From contig JACREP010000100.1 of the NCBI GenBank assembly GCA_016218185.1, positions 1 through 9,670 of the forward strand: a DNA stretch of 9,670 nucleotides, in the 5' to 3' direction. Shown one piece after another: positions 1 to 6,170 of the stretch (positions are counted from its first letter, which is position 1; each line of letters begins with the position of its first letter). This DNA comes from Candidatus Gottesmanbacteria bacterium. GTDB taxonomy: Bacteria; Patescibacteriota; Microgenomatia; UBA10105; UBA927. The position numbers were made by a program, and so were the translations under genes. The notes under the pieces are model-generated. The model saw only the letters and a program-made list of their open reading frames with translations, was not told the origin of the DNA and ran no database searches.

Positions 1-423
1 CTTCAAGCATTTCCCCTCAATCTTTCCCCGGGCAACCGCCAGCAGTTGGAGAAAACGTACCGATGGGGCAAGCGCGAGAAGATGAAAGCATCAATGAGTG
101 TGGAGAGAGAACAGCTTGCCATTGAGGCAACGATTGGCCTTGACTCTGCAATGTTTATTTTCAAACGAAGGGAGATGCTTGCAACTGCCGGTTCGACGCT
201 TACGCTTACCGTGGACAACCGCGGAGGGCTGTATTCCGCCCGCTATACGGGGATGAAGGGAAGATTTGAGATCGACCAAGAGAGCTGGACGATATCCTCA
301 ACCTGCGAACATATCTTCAGTGGTCAGCATATTTCGATGTCAAAGCTTCTTGCCGATATTAGCAACCTTTCCGTGCAGTTCGATGTGATTACTAGCCTTA
401 CCCCGCCTGCACCTGGTGCTTGA
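1..423 (+). CDS. 3' end of unrecognised gene (partial)
   Basis: The frame is open from the first base of the window to a TGA at 421-423, so this is the C-terminal part (140 residues) of a longer protein whose start lies outside. A TTG at 46 could be read as a start, but the open frame continues upstream of it and nothing marks it as an initiator. I do not recognise the family. The visible part is soluble, starts with a basic stretch (TYRWGKREKMK), then has alternating short hydrophobic and polar runs (STLTLTVDN, GRFEIDQESWTI, LSVQFDVI) that suggest beta strands, and ends in a Pro-rich tail (SLTPPAPGA). No membrane segment or catalytic motif is seen. The stop codon overlaps the -35 box of the next gene's promoter, so the two genes are probably separate transcription units. 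Confidence 0.6.
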   Translation, partial: LQAFPLNLSPGNRQQLEKTYRWGKREKMKASMSVEREQLAIEATIGLDSAMFIFKRREMLATAGSTLTLTVDNRGGLYSARYTGMKGRFEIDQESWTISSTCEHIFSGQHISMSKLLADISNLSVQFDVITSLTPPAPGA

Positions 424-448
424 GAAGAGGGGAGAAATCGGGTATAAT
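420..448 (+). promoter_or_regulatory. Sigma70-type promoter of the S1 gene
   Basis: TTGAGA (420-425, five of six to consensus), a 17-base spacer and a perfect TATAAT (443-448). A transcript would start near 455 and carry a leader of about 27 bases with AAAGG at 466-470. The -35 box overlaps the TGA stop of the upstream gene. Confidence 0.8.
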
Positions 449-481
449 AGCTTCTATTCCAAACGAAAGGCGGTAGAATGA

Positions 482-1663
482 ATGGCAAAATTAGCAAAAA
501 GAGCAAAGAGTAAAGAGAAAAGTAAAACAGAAGACATTTCTGTTGCTTCACCAGCCGCGAAAACTCCAACGAAATCCACCAAGCAACCTCAAACCATGGA
601 AGAGCTCCTTGCCCTGACGGGCTATAGCCTGAAGGGCGTGAAAAAGGGTGACGTCGTTGAGGGCAAGATTACGCGCGTTTCCCCCAAAGAGATTGCCGTT
701 TTCATCGGCGGCAAAACCGAAGGCGTGGTCATTGACCGGGAACTGGAAAACTACAAAGATGCCCTCATGGCCCTCAAGCCCGGAGACCGCGTAGTGGCCC
801 AGGTCATTGTGGCTGAAAACGACCGAGGCCAGTCGGTTCTTTCCCTTCGCCGCAGTATTTTCGAGAAGCGCTGGAAAGAGCTAGCCGAAAAGAAAGAAAG
901 CGGCGAAGTGGTAAATGTGGTACTCAAAGAGCCGGTGCGCGGGGGCATTTTGGTAGACTTTGGCGGGCTTCGCGGCTACATACCGCAGTCACAGTTGGAC
1001 AGCGGTCTTGCCAAACAGCCGGACAAAGCGATCAATCGCAAAATCCAGGTGAAAGTGGTGGAAGTGGACGCTAAGACCAACCGCCTGGTGTTTTCCCAGC
1101 GCCAGGCTGCCGAGGGCGAGGCGCTGGCCAAGCAAAAGGACGTGCTTTCGGCCCTGACCATAGGCGAGACGGTTGCCAGTACCATTACCGGCGTGGTGCC
1201 GTTTGGCGCATTTGCTCGCCTTAAAGTTACCAAAGACGGGGTGGAGCACGAAGTGGAGGGCCTCATCCATATTTCCGAAATTGCCTGGGAAAAGGTAGAC
1301 GACCCCAACAAATACCTCAAAGCGGGCGACACCATCAAAGTGAAAGTGATCGGTGCAGACCCGGCAACCGGCAAACTCACGCTGTCACTCAAGCAACTCC
1401 TGCCGGATCCGTGGGAACACGTATTGGATATGTTTGAAAAAGACTCGACGGTGAAGGGGACGGTGGCCAGAGTTTCTCCCTACGGCATTTTTGTAACGCT
1501 GTCACCGGGCGTTGAAGGCCTTATTCACATAAGCAAACTATCTCCGGGCGAGGAACCGAAAGTGGGGGATGAAATCAACTGTATTGTGGAAGACGTGAAA
1601 CCCGATGCCCGCAAAATCAGCCTCTCCATGACCCTCAAAGAAAAGCCGATCGGATACCGCTAA
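482..1663 (+). CDS. rpsA: Four-S1-domain RNA-binding protein, ribosomal protein S1-like
   Basis: A 393-residue protein made of four S1 (OB-fold) RNA-binding domains: about residues 54-123 (GDVVEGKITRV...SVLSLRR), 139-206, 226-304 (GETVASTITGVVPFGAFARL...GLIHISEIAW...GKLTLSLK) and 321-384 (STVKGTVARVSPYGIFVTL...GLIHISKL...KISLSM). Domains 3 and 4 match the family best. Residues 1-37 form a Lys/Ser/Thr-rich basic tail of low complexity. S1 proteins bind mRNA and help it onto the 30S subunit; the classical E. coli protein has six domains, while compact forms with four are common in other phyla, so the ribosomal S1 assignment is probable rather than certain. The start is ATG 482. A second ATG at 478 lies nearer the AAAGG (466-470) but opens only an 11-codon frame ending at 513. 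The gene has its own promoter and a 42-base gap to the toxin gene. Confidence 0.9.
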   Translation: MAKLAKRAKSKEKSKTEDISVASPAAKTPTKSTKQPQTMEELLALTGYSLKGVKKGDVVEGKITRVSPKEIAVFIGGKTEGVVIDRELENYKDALMALKPGDRVVAQVIVAENDRGQSVLSLRRSIFEKRWKELAEKKESGEVVNVVLKEPVRGGILVDFGGLRGYIPQSQLDSGLAKQPDKAINRKIQVKVVEVDAKTNRLVFSQRQAAEGEALAKQKDVLSALTIGETVASTITGVVPFGAFARLKVTKDGVEHEVEGLIHISEIAWEKVDDPNKYLKAGDTIKVKVIGADPATGKLTLSLKQLLPDPWEHVLDMFEKDSTVKGTVARVSPYGIFVTLSPGVEGLIHISKLSPGEEPKVGDEINCIVEDVKPDARKISLSMTLKEKPIGYR

Positions 1664-1667
1664 CAAA

Positions 1668-1696
1668 TTCATACGTACTTTCTTTTATGGTATGCT
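1668..1696 (+). promoter_or_regulatory. Promoter of the toxin-antitoxin pair, leaderless type
   Basis: TTCATA (1668-1673, four of six), 17-base spacer, TATGCT (1691-1696) preceded by TGG, an extended -10. The -10 box ends nine bases before ATG 1706, so the mRNA would begin about three bases before the start codon. No Shine-Dalgarno sequence is visible. Confidence 0.5.
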
Positions 1697-1705
1697 CTTC
1701 ATGCC

Positions 1706-2032
1706 ATGGCGTATTCTGTGCGGTTTTTTCAGAACAGAAGAGGCGAGATACCTGTTAAAGCATCGATTTCGCGCCAGGACGAGGGGACGAAAGCGAAATT
1801 TTTTCACTTGTACGATCTTCTGCGTGACTTCGGTCCCCAACTCATGTTTCCCCATACCAAACGAGTAACCAAAGAAATTAGTGAACTTCGCATTCGCGGC
1901 AAGACCGAGTTGCGAATTTTCTACGCACATATTGGAGGCGCGTATGTTCTTCTGCACGCGTTTCAAAAGAAGGGGCAGAAAATGCCAGTGAAGGAACTAC
2001 GTATAGCAGAAAAACGGTTGACAGAAATATAA
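1706..2032 (+). CDS. higB: HigB-type (Gp49-like, RelE superfamily) toxin
   Basis: A 108-residue protein of the phage-derived Gp49-like/HigB family in the RelE superfamily, whose members cleave mRNA on the ribosome. Family features visible: an N-terminal strand with the basic RFFQNRRGE, the helix FFHLYDLLRDFG (residues 32-43), the core ISELRIRGKTELRIFYAH (58-75), and the diagnostic tail LLHAFQKKGQKMPVKELRIAEKR (82-104) with its Phe-Xaa-Lys-Lys motif. The length is typical. ATG 1706 is used; ATG 1701 is in another frame. The cognate antitoxin starts 24 bases after the stop, the toxin-first order of higBA systems and opposite to relBE. It probably inhibits translation when the antitoxin is lost. 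A gene for a stand-alone RelE-fold protein of other function is less likely given the neighbour. Confidence 0.85.
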   Translation: MAYSVRFFQNRRGEIPVKASISRQDEGTKAKFFHLYDLLRDFGPQLMFPHTKRVTKEISELRIRGKTELRIFYAHIGGAYVLLHAFQKKGQKMPVKELRIAEKRLTEI

Positions 2033-2047
2033 CGTTTATGTTATAGT
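2018..2047 (+). promoter_or_regulatory. Separate antitoxin promoter overlapping the toxin 3' end
   Basis: A perfect TTGACA (2018-2023) lies inside the last toxin codons, followed by an 18-base spacer and TATAGT (2042-2047) preceded by TGT, an extended -10. The -10 ends nine bases before ATG 2057, giving a leader of about three bases. It is stronger than the promoter ahead of the toxin, which fits a need for excess antitoxin. Confidence 0.7.
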
Positions 2048-2056
2048 TCTCCTGCT

Positions 2057-2350
2057 ATGAAACGTGTTTTGCGATTTCCAGATGTTGCGGATTTTAAGCG
2101 CGAATCGCTCAAAGATCCAAAAGTAAAGGCCGCGTATAACCAGCTTGGTCCCCGGTATACTCTCATTCGGCAAGTTTTGGAGGCGCGGCTACAGAAGTGT
2201 ATGAGTCAAAAGGCACTTGCGGCGAAAATGAGGACAAAACAGTCGGCCATCGCCCGGTTTGAGTCCGGCAATACCAACCCGACTCTCTCTTTTATCGAAC
2301 GGCTCGCGCGCGCCACCAAGACACCCCTGACGATTTCTATTTCGGGATAA
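2057..2350 (+). CDS. higA: HigA-type XRE-family antitoxin
   Basis: A 97-residue protein with a helix-turn-helix of the Cro/C1 (XRE) type at about residues 49-88 (SQKALAAKM...KQSAIARFESGNTNPTLSFIERLARAT), including the diagnostic Q(S/T)xIxRxExGxxxPT pattern. The N-terminal half (FKRESLKDPKVKAAYNQLGPRY) resembles the segment typical of HigA-like antitoxins paired with Gp49-like toxins. It should bind and neutralise the adjacent toxin and repress the operon. There is no Shine-Dalgarno; the promoter just upstream points to leaderless translation. A 96-base gap without clear signals separates it from the aminotransferase remnant. Confidence 0.85.
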   Translation: MKRVLRFPDVADFKRESLKDPKVKAAYNQLGPRYTLIRQVLEARLQKCMSQKALAAKMRTKQSAIARFESGNTNPTLSFIERLARATKTPLTISISG

Positions 2351-2446
2351 GAGCGTCAAGAACAATAGAAATCCCGATATGGCAAGATATTCTGTCAGAA
2401 TTTTGTCGAGCAGACGCATATTTGGGGTGGTAGAGTAGGCGGAAAT

Positions 2447-3710
2447 ATGGCGATTGAACTCGACCGAAGACCTGGAATACCCGGCGCGACGCCAGAAGAT
2501 CCTGCGATTGGATACATACCTCCTGATTATGAATCACTCTAAGCAAGTGACATCACAGGAGGCGAAACACCCCTTTCGGAAATACTTGGTCGCAGTGCGG
2601 AGGTAGGGTATTCGTTTGCTGGAGGGTTGCCGGATGGAAGGACATTTCCCACTATTGCACCCCTTGTTGCTCGCGCCTTAGAACTACACAGTAGTGCGAA
2701 GATTCTCCAATACGGCCGCAGCAGGGGTTTTCCTCCGCTTTGTGAGGCAGCGGCCCCTTGGCTTCGGAGCCTGACCGTTGACGTAGAGAGTCCGCAAGAC
2801 ATACTTATAACCAGCGGATCCCAATCTGCTCTAAGTGCAGTCGGGCGGGTCTTTCTAGAGCAGCCAGATGAGATAGTGGCACTAGAATCTCCTACATATC
2901 TGGGCGCGCTTGATGCATTTGGAGAGCGACATCCCCAGTATGTGATCGTGGAAAGCGATGCCGATGGCATGGATCCAGAGTCTTTGGATCGCGTACTTTC
3001 CCAATACCCCGTCAAGTTTGTATACACAGTTTCGGATTTTCACAATCCTGCCGGCACCACCATCCCCCTGAACCGGCGCATCGCAATAGCAGATGTTCTT
3101 ATGAGACACCGAGTGCTCATGGTAGAGGATTCGCCATATAGACAGTTGCGATATGAGGGAGAACACGTCCGAACTATTCAGTCCCTTGCGCCAAATAACG
3201 TAATTTTTATGACGACATTGTCGAAACTTTTGGCTCCAGGACTGCGGACAGGATTAACGGTCGCCCCACGACAGGTTTTAGAGCGCATGATAAATGTCAA
3301 TGGCTGGAGAACATTATGTGGGAGTACATTCGACCAAGCGATTGCGGCGGTCTACATTGGCGAGGGACATCTGGATGCGCACGTGCCTGAAATTGTCAAT
3401 CTATATAAGCCAAGGCGTGATGCTATGGTAGCTGCGCTTGAAGCATATTTCCCCGAAGGATGGAGTTGGGTAACGCCCCCAGGGGGTTGATACAAGAAAA
3501 ATTTTTCATCGTGCACTGGAGCGTGATGTTGCGTTTGTTCCGGGTGATCTTTTTTATCCACACGGAGGAGTCAGTTCGGCCATGCGGCTGAATTTTTCTA
3601 AACCTGATGAGGCGGCTATTTTGGAGGGGATTGAGATATTGGCACAGGTCATCAAAGAATATTCGGATTCGGAACGCTCGGGCAATATTTACGTGCAACA
3701 GGGCAATTAA
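2447..3710 (+). pseudogene. PLP-dependent class I/II aminotransferase, degraded
   Basis: Remnant of a fold-type I aminotransferase of the 2-aminoadipate aminotransferase/MocR-like group. One frame from ATG 2447 reads MAIELDRRPGIPG...DYESL, hits TAA at 2540-2542, then continues in the same frame with ASDITGGETPLSEILGRS and SFAGGLPDG, the usual N-terminal motif. Most active-site motifs are intact: HNPAG (3041-3055), VEDSPY (3121-3138), and TLSKLLAPGLR with the PLP lysine. The frame ends at TGA 3488 just after TPPGG. A second frame (3486-3710) carries the missing C-terminus: VDTRKIFHRALERDVAFVPGDLFYPHGG to TAA 3708. Family members have about ten residues (of the MFLWVxLPEG type) between PPGG and this segment, so roughly 32 bases seem deleted there. 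With one nonsense codon and one frameshifting deletion, the gene is probably dead. A partial protein from TTG 2627 remains possible but would lack the C-terminal domain. Confidence 0.85.
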
Positions 3711-3727
3711 AATTCTTCAGAATAGTG

Positions 3728-3733
3728 TAGAAT
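3728..3733 (+). promoter_or_regulatory. Possible -10 box ahead of the radA leader ORF
   Basis: TAGAAT (3728-3733, five of six) ends eight bases before ATG 3742, the same spacing as at the other leaderless-type starts here. The only -35 candidates, within ATTAAAA at the pseudogene end, are poor and badly spaced. Confidence 0.4.
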
Positions 3734-3741
3734 AATCCTCA

Positions 3742-3792
3742 ATGAAGCTTCGTTCTTCCTTCGTCCCGCTGATTACCCGGGACGGCGGATGA
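3742..3792 (+). CDS. Candidate 16-residue leader peptide upstream of radA
   Basis: A short ORF reading MKLRSSFVPLITRDGG, stop TGA 3790-3792. Its first eight residues are identical to the first eight of RadA (MKLRSSFV, from 3810), but the codons differ: apart from ATG, six of the seven codons are synonymous variants. A possible -10 box (TAGAAT) lies eight bases upstream. A perfect 7-bp stem (CGTCCCG 3762-3768 with CGGGACG 3778-3784) lies inside it. The radA Shine-Dalgarno (GAGGG 3797-3801) starts five bases after the stop, so translation of the two ORFs could be coupled. It could be a regulatory leader, or the relic of an earlier radA start left by recombination or insertion. That it is translated is not shown. 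Confidence 0.4.
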   Translation: MKLRSSFVPLITRDGG

Positions 3793-3809
3793 TTAAGAGG
3801 GAATAAGAT

Positions 3810-5189
3810 ATGAAATTGAGATCATCCTTTGTGTGTCAACAATGTGGTTACGAGACGCCGTCGTGGTACGGCAAGTGCCCATCGTGCGGCTCTTGGAACA
3901 GTCTCGTTGAGACTGTCCGCGAAGCACCAAGCTCCAAATCCCAAATCCAAAATAAATTCAAAACTCCAAGCACAAAACCACAAAAATTATCCGAAGTAAA
4001 ACATATCGAAAAAAACCGCTTGAAGAGCGGGTACGGGGAGTTTGACCGGGTGGTAGGCGGGGGGATTGTGCCGGGCTCCGTGACCCTGCTTGCCGGCGAC
4101 CCGGGGATCGGCAAGTCCACGCTTCTTCTTCATGTGTTGGCCAAAATCGGCGGCCTCTATGTTTCCGGCGAGGAGTCGGCAGAGCAGATCAAACTGCGAG
4201 CCAAGCGGCTGGGGATTGCGGGAGAGAACATCAGTATCCTTGCGGAAACGGGTGTTGAATCGATTATTGATGTCATTGCGAGGAGCCCCGCCAAAGGCGG
4301 GGCGACGCGGCAATCCTCAACAAAAACAGAGATTGCTTCGCCGTCGGAACGGACTCGCAATGACAAAGGACTCGTCATTGTTGATTCTATCCAAACCCTC
4401 TCCTCAGCCGACCTGGACGGCATGGCCGGTTCCGTCGGGCAAATCCGGCACTGTACGGAGCTCCTGATTGCCACGGCAAAATCCCAAGGGATTCCGGTTA
4501 TCATCATCGGCCACGTGACCAAGGAAGGGGCGATTGCGGGTCCAAAAGTTTTGGAACACATGGTCGATACAGTACTTTATCTGGAAGGCGAGCGGTTTGC
4601 CAATGCCAGAATATTGCGGACATTAAAAAATCGCTTTGGAGCAGTGGAGGAGGTGGGGATCTTTGAAATGGGGGAGGGAGGACTAATGGAAGTAGCAAAT
4701 CCCTCGGCGCTATTTTTGCAGGATCGGGTAAAAAATGTTGCCGGGTCGGTGGTGACCGTTATTATGGAAGGAACCCGGCCGATGCTGGTGGAAATCCAGG
4801 CCCTTGTCGTCCCCAGCCAGCTGGCGATGCCCCGGCGGGTGGCCAACGGCATCGACTACAACCGGCTGCAACTTTTGGTTGCCATTTTACAAAAACGCCT
4901 GGGGTTGCCCATTGGTACGTTTGATGTCTTTGTCAACGTCTCCGGCGGCATGAAGATCGAAGAGCCGGCGGAGGATTTGGCAGTGGCGATGGCCATCCTT
5001 TCCTCTTTCAAAAATAAGCCGCTTGATCCCAAGGCCGCAGTATTCGGCGAGTTGGGACTCTTGGGTGAGGTGCGGCGTGTGTCGGCCGAAGAGCGCCGGA
5101 CAAAAGAGGCCAGGCGCCTGGGCTTTACCACCATCATTTCTCCTGCCACCGTCCGCAACCTCAAACAGGCCAGTGATCTGCTTGGTTAG
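3810..5189 (+). CDS. radA: DNA repair/recombination protein RadA (Sms)
   Basis: RadA is a RecA-like ATPase that drives branch migration and processing of recombination intermediates. Domains in order: a four-Cys zinc finger (C9, C12, C23, C26; FVCQQCGYE...GKCPSCGSW), the RecA-type ATPase with Walker A GDPGIGKST (96-104) and Walker B LVIVDSIQT (188-196), the RadA-specific KNRFG motif (273-277), and a C-terminal Lon-protease-like domain (about 300-459; EDLAVAMAILSSF, VFGELGLLGEVR). At 459 residues it is near the E. coli length (460), but two stretches look extra: a linker (about 40-60) coded by a CCAAATC-rich degenerate tract, and residues about 155-186 coded by a 95-bp palindromic repeat. The second sits between the ESIIDVI helix and the Walker B strand. 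Both keep the frame and all core motifs remain. ATG 3810 has GAGGG eight bases upstream and directly precedes the zinc finger. Confidence 0.95.
   Translation: MKLRSSFVCQQCGYETPSWYGKCPSCGSWNSLVETVREAPSSKSQIQNKFKTPSTKPQKLSEVKHIEKNRLKSGYGEFDRVVGGGIVPGSVTLLAGDPGIGKSTLLLHVLAKIGGLYVSGEESAEQIKLRAKRLGIAGENISILAETGVESIIDVIARSPAKGGATRQSSTKTEIASPSERTRNDKGLVIVDSIQTLSSADLDGMAGSVGQIRHCTELLIATAKSQGIPVIIIGHVTKEGAIAGPKVLEHMVDTVLYLEGERFANARILRTLKNRFGAVEEVGIFEMGEGGLMEVANPSALFLQDRVKNVAGSVVTVIMEGTRPMLVEIQALVVPSQLAMPRRVANGIDYNRLQLLVAILQKRLGLPIGTFDVFVNVSGGMKIEEPAEDLAVAMAILSSFKNKPLDPKAAVFGELGLLGEVRRVSAEERRTKEARRLGFTTIISPATVRNLKQASDLLG
3927..3989 (+). repeat. Degenerate CCAAATC-rich tract inside radA
   Basis: A purine-rich, low-complexity stretch with recurring CCAAA(T/A) units, for example CCAAATCCCAAATCCAAAAT (3942-3961) and CAAAACCACAAAA. 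It codes for the polar linker between the zinc finger and the ATPase domain. Its composition (almost no G) differs sharply from the flanking radA sequence, which suggests it came from a repeat rather than from the ancestral gene. Confidence 0.5.
4271..4365 (+). repeat. 95-bp palindromic repeat inserted in frame in radA
   Basis: The ends are a perfect 12-bp inverted repeat: TGTCATTGCGAG (4271-4282) and CTCGCAATGACA (4354-4365). Inside lies a second hairpin, GCCCCGCC (4285-4292) with GGCGGGGC (4296-4303), loop AAA. The right half contains AGAGATTGCTTCG, also present in the intergenic copy at 7486-7571. It adds about 30 residues to RadA without breaking the frame. Confidence 0.85.
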
Positions 5190-5209
5190 CTACGGGAAAC
5201 CCCCAAAAA

Positions 5210-5249
5210 TGTAGTCAATTTGGTGACGACCGTCTCCATATTGACTACT
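5210..5249. repeat. 40-bp palindrome, copy 1 (upstream of PaaX-like gene)
   Basis: Arms TGTAGTCAAT (5210-5219) and ATTGACTACT (5240-5249) flank a 20-base centre that is itself symmetric: TGG/CCA and GACG/CGTC around AC. Copy 2 at 6063-6102 has the same arms, the same 20-base spacing and the same core GACGACCGTC. The right arm contains TTGACT, which can serve as the -35 box of the PaaX-like gene, so the palindrome is well placed to be its operator. Confidence 0.85.
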
Positions 5250-5270
5250 TTCTACTGGTTGACTTAGACT
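5241..5270 (+). promoter_or_regulatory. Promoter of the PaaX-like gene, overlapping palindrome
   Basis: TTGACT (5241-5246, within the right arm of the palindrome), 18-base spacer, TAGACT (5265-5270, four of six). The -10 ends six bases before ATG 5277, so the transcript would start at or next to the start codon. A second TTGACT (5259-5264) lies too near to act with this -10. Confidence 0.5.
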
Positions 5271-5276
5271 ACAGAT

Positions 5277-6059
5277 ATGGGAGAACGAAGAAGAACAAGA
5301 CGGCTGAGTCGTGCAGCACTCCAGTTGACCGAAGGACTTTTTTCGCATGCCGTGGACCTGGCACTTTGGTCTGTTGCTTATTTTGCACACCTGAGCGTGA
5401 CCCGATCGATGAGTCAGTTGTACCGTACGGAGATGGCCGCTGATCGGTTTTTGAGTCAGGTAAATTATGAAGTTATAAAAAATGCCCTCAATGCGGCACG
5501 AAAGAAAGGTTGGCTGGTAACGAAGAATCGACATGCGTTGCCGGAAATTACCCGTGAAGGGAAACGGAGGCTTGCATCCCTGATTCCTCACTACGATGAT
5601 ACGCGGATGTGGGATAGCCGAATGCATCTTATAACCTACGATATTCCGGAAAAACGACGGAGAGATCGCGGGTTGCTCCGTGAGTATTTACAGCGGATCG
5701 GCTGCGGGAGGCTTCAGGATTCCGTATGGATGACGCCGTACAATCCTATTGATACACTTCGCTCGTTCATTGAAGAGAAACAGTTGGGCGGTACGGTCAT
5801 CGTGTCAGATATAGGCAAAGATGGGTCAATAGGAGAAGAAGATGTGCAGCTTATGGTCGTACGTACCTATGGATTGGAGCCGTTGAACGACCGGTATGAG
5901 GAGTGGTTGGCGGACGTGGGGGAACACGGAGTGGATCATTGGGCCGTGGTGCGGTACTTGTCAATTTTAGCCGACGATCCCCAGCTTCCGTTCCCCCTTT
6001 TGCCGTCGTGGTGGAAAGGGGAGAAGGCGTACCTTTCCGTGAAAAATCAACTCCTTTGA
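5277..6059 (+). CDS. PaaX-family regulator with Cas2-like middle domain
   Basis: A 260-residue protein with the three-part layout of PaaX transcriptional regulators. Residues about 15-105 form a winged-helix-like N-terminus (NYEVIKNALNAARKKGWLV...ITREGKRRL). Residues about 115-180 form the Cas2-like ferredoxin fold (MHLITYDIPEKRRRDRGLLREYLQRIG, then DSVWMTP), with YDIP at 121-124. The C-terminal domain (about 192-260) has the PaaX signatures GLEPLNDRYEEW and DPQLPFPLLPSWWKGEKAY. Known PaaX represses phenylacetate degradation genes; no such genes are here, so the target is unknown. There is no cas1 or CRISPR array, and the full PaaX layout argues against a CRISPR role. The gene is bracketed by two copies of a 40-bp palindrome, one covering its own -35 box, which suggests autorepression or a mobile cassette. 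It sits between radA and a yacL-like gene. No Shine-Dalgarno is seen. Confidence 0.85.
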   Translation: MGERRRTRRLSRAALQLTEGLFSHAVDLALWSVAYFAHLSVTRSMSQLYRTEMAADRFLSQVNYEVIKNALNAARKKGWLVTKNRHALPEITREGKRRLASLIPHYDDTRMWDSRMHLITYDIPEKRRRDRGLLREYLQRIGCGRLQDSVWMTPYNPIDTLRSFIEEKQLGGTVIVSDIGKDGSIGEEDVQLMVVRTYGLEPLNDRYEEWLADVGEHGVDHWAVVRYLSILADDPQLPFPLLPSWWKGEKAYLSVKNQLL

Positions 6060-6062
6060 AAA

Positions 6063-6102
6063 TGTAGTCAATCCAAAGACGACCGTCACTGTATTGACTA
6101 CA
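6063..6102. repeat. 40-bp palindrome, copy 2 (downstream of PaaX-like gene)
   Basis: TGTAGTCAAT (6063-6072) and ATTGACTACA (6093-6102) are a perfect 10-bp inverted repeat, 20 bases apart, around the core GACGACCGTC, which is identical to copy 1. The shared left flank extends to AAAATGTAGTCAAT. It begins four bases after the stop codon of the PaaX-like gene, in the same orientation as copy 1, and has no obvious promoter of its own. Confidence 0.85.
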
Positions 6103-6124
6103 TCTTCTGGCGACGGAAAGACGT

Positions 6125-6169
6125 AAAGATCTCAAGCCGGGCACAAGCGCCCGGGGAGGGATCTTTTTT
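6125..6169 (+). terminator. Rho-independent terminator of the PaaX-like gene
   Basis: Outer stem AAAGATC (6125-6131) with GATCTTT (6160-6166) and inner stem CCGGGC (6137-6142) with GCCCGG (6149-6154), followed by a T tract at 6164-6169. It separates the PaaX-like gene from the PIN-TRAM gene, whose -10 box starts five bases later. Confidence 0.75.
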
Positions 6170-6170
6170 G

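Noticed and set aside
2539..3027. 162-codon minus-strand ORF opposite the aminotransferase
   Set aside because: Its composition is that of an antisense shadow, and the + strand carries clear aminotransferase motifs.
3488..3490. TGA read as Gly (Gracilibacteria/SR1 code) instead of a stop in the aminotransferase
   Set aside because: Readthrough gives nonsense, while the +1 shifted frame gives the expected C-terminus. TGA also ends other genes sensibly, for example at 6057-6059.
5277..6059. CRISPR-Cas locus, because of the Cas2-like domain
   Set aside because: There is no cas1, no other cas gene and no repeat-spacer array. The flanking palindromes occur once each, and the full PaaX three-domain layout explains the Cas2-like fold.
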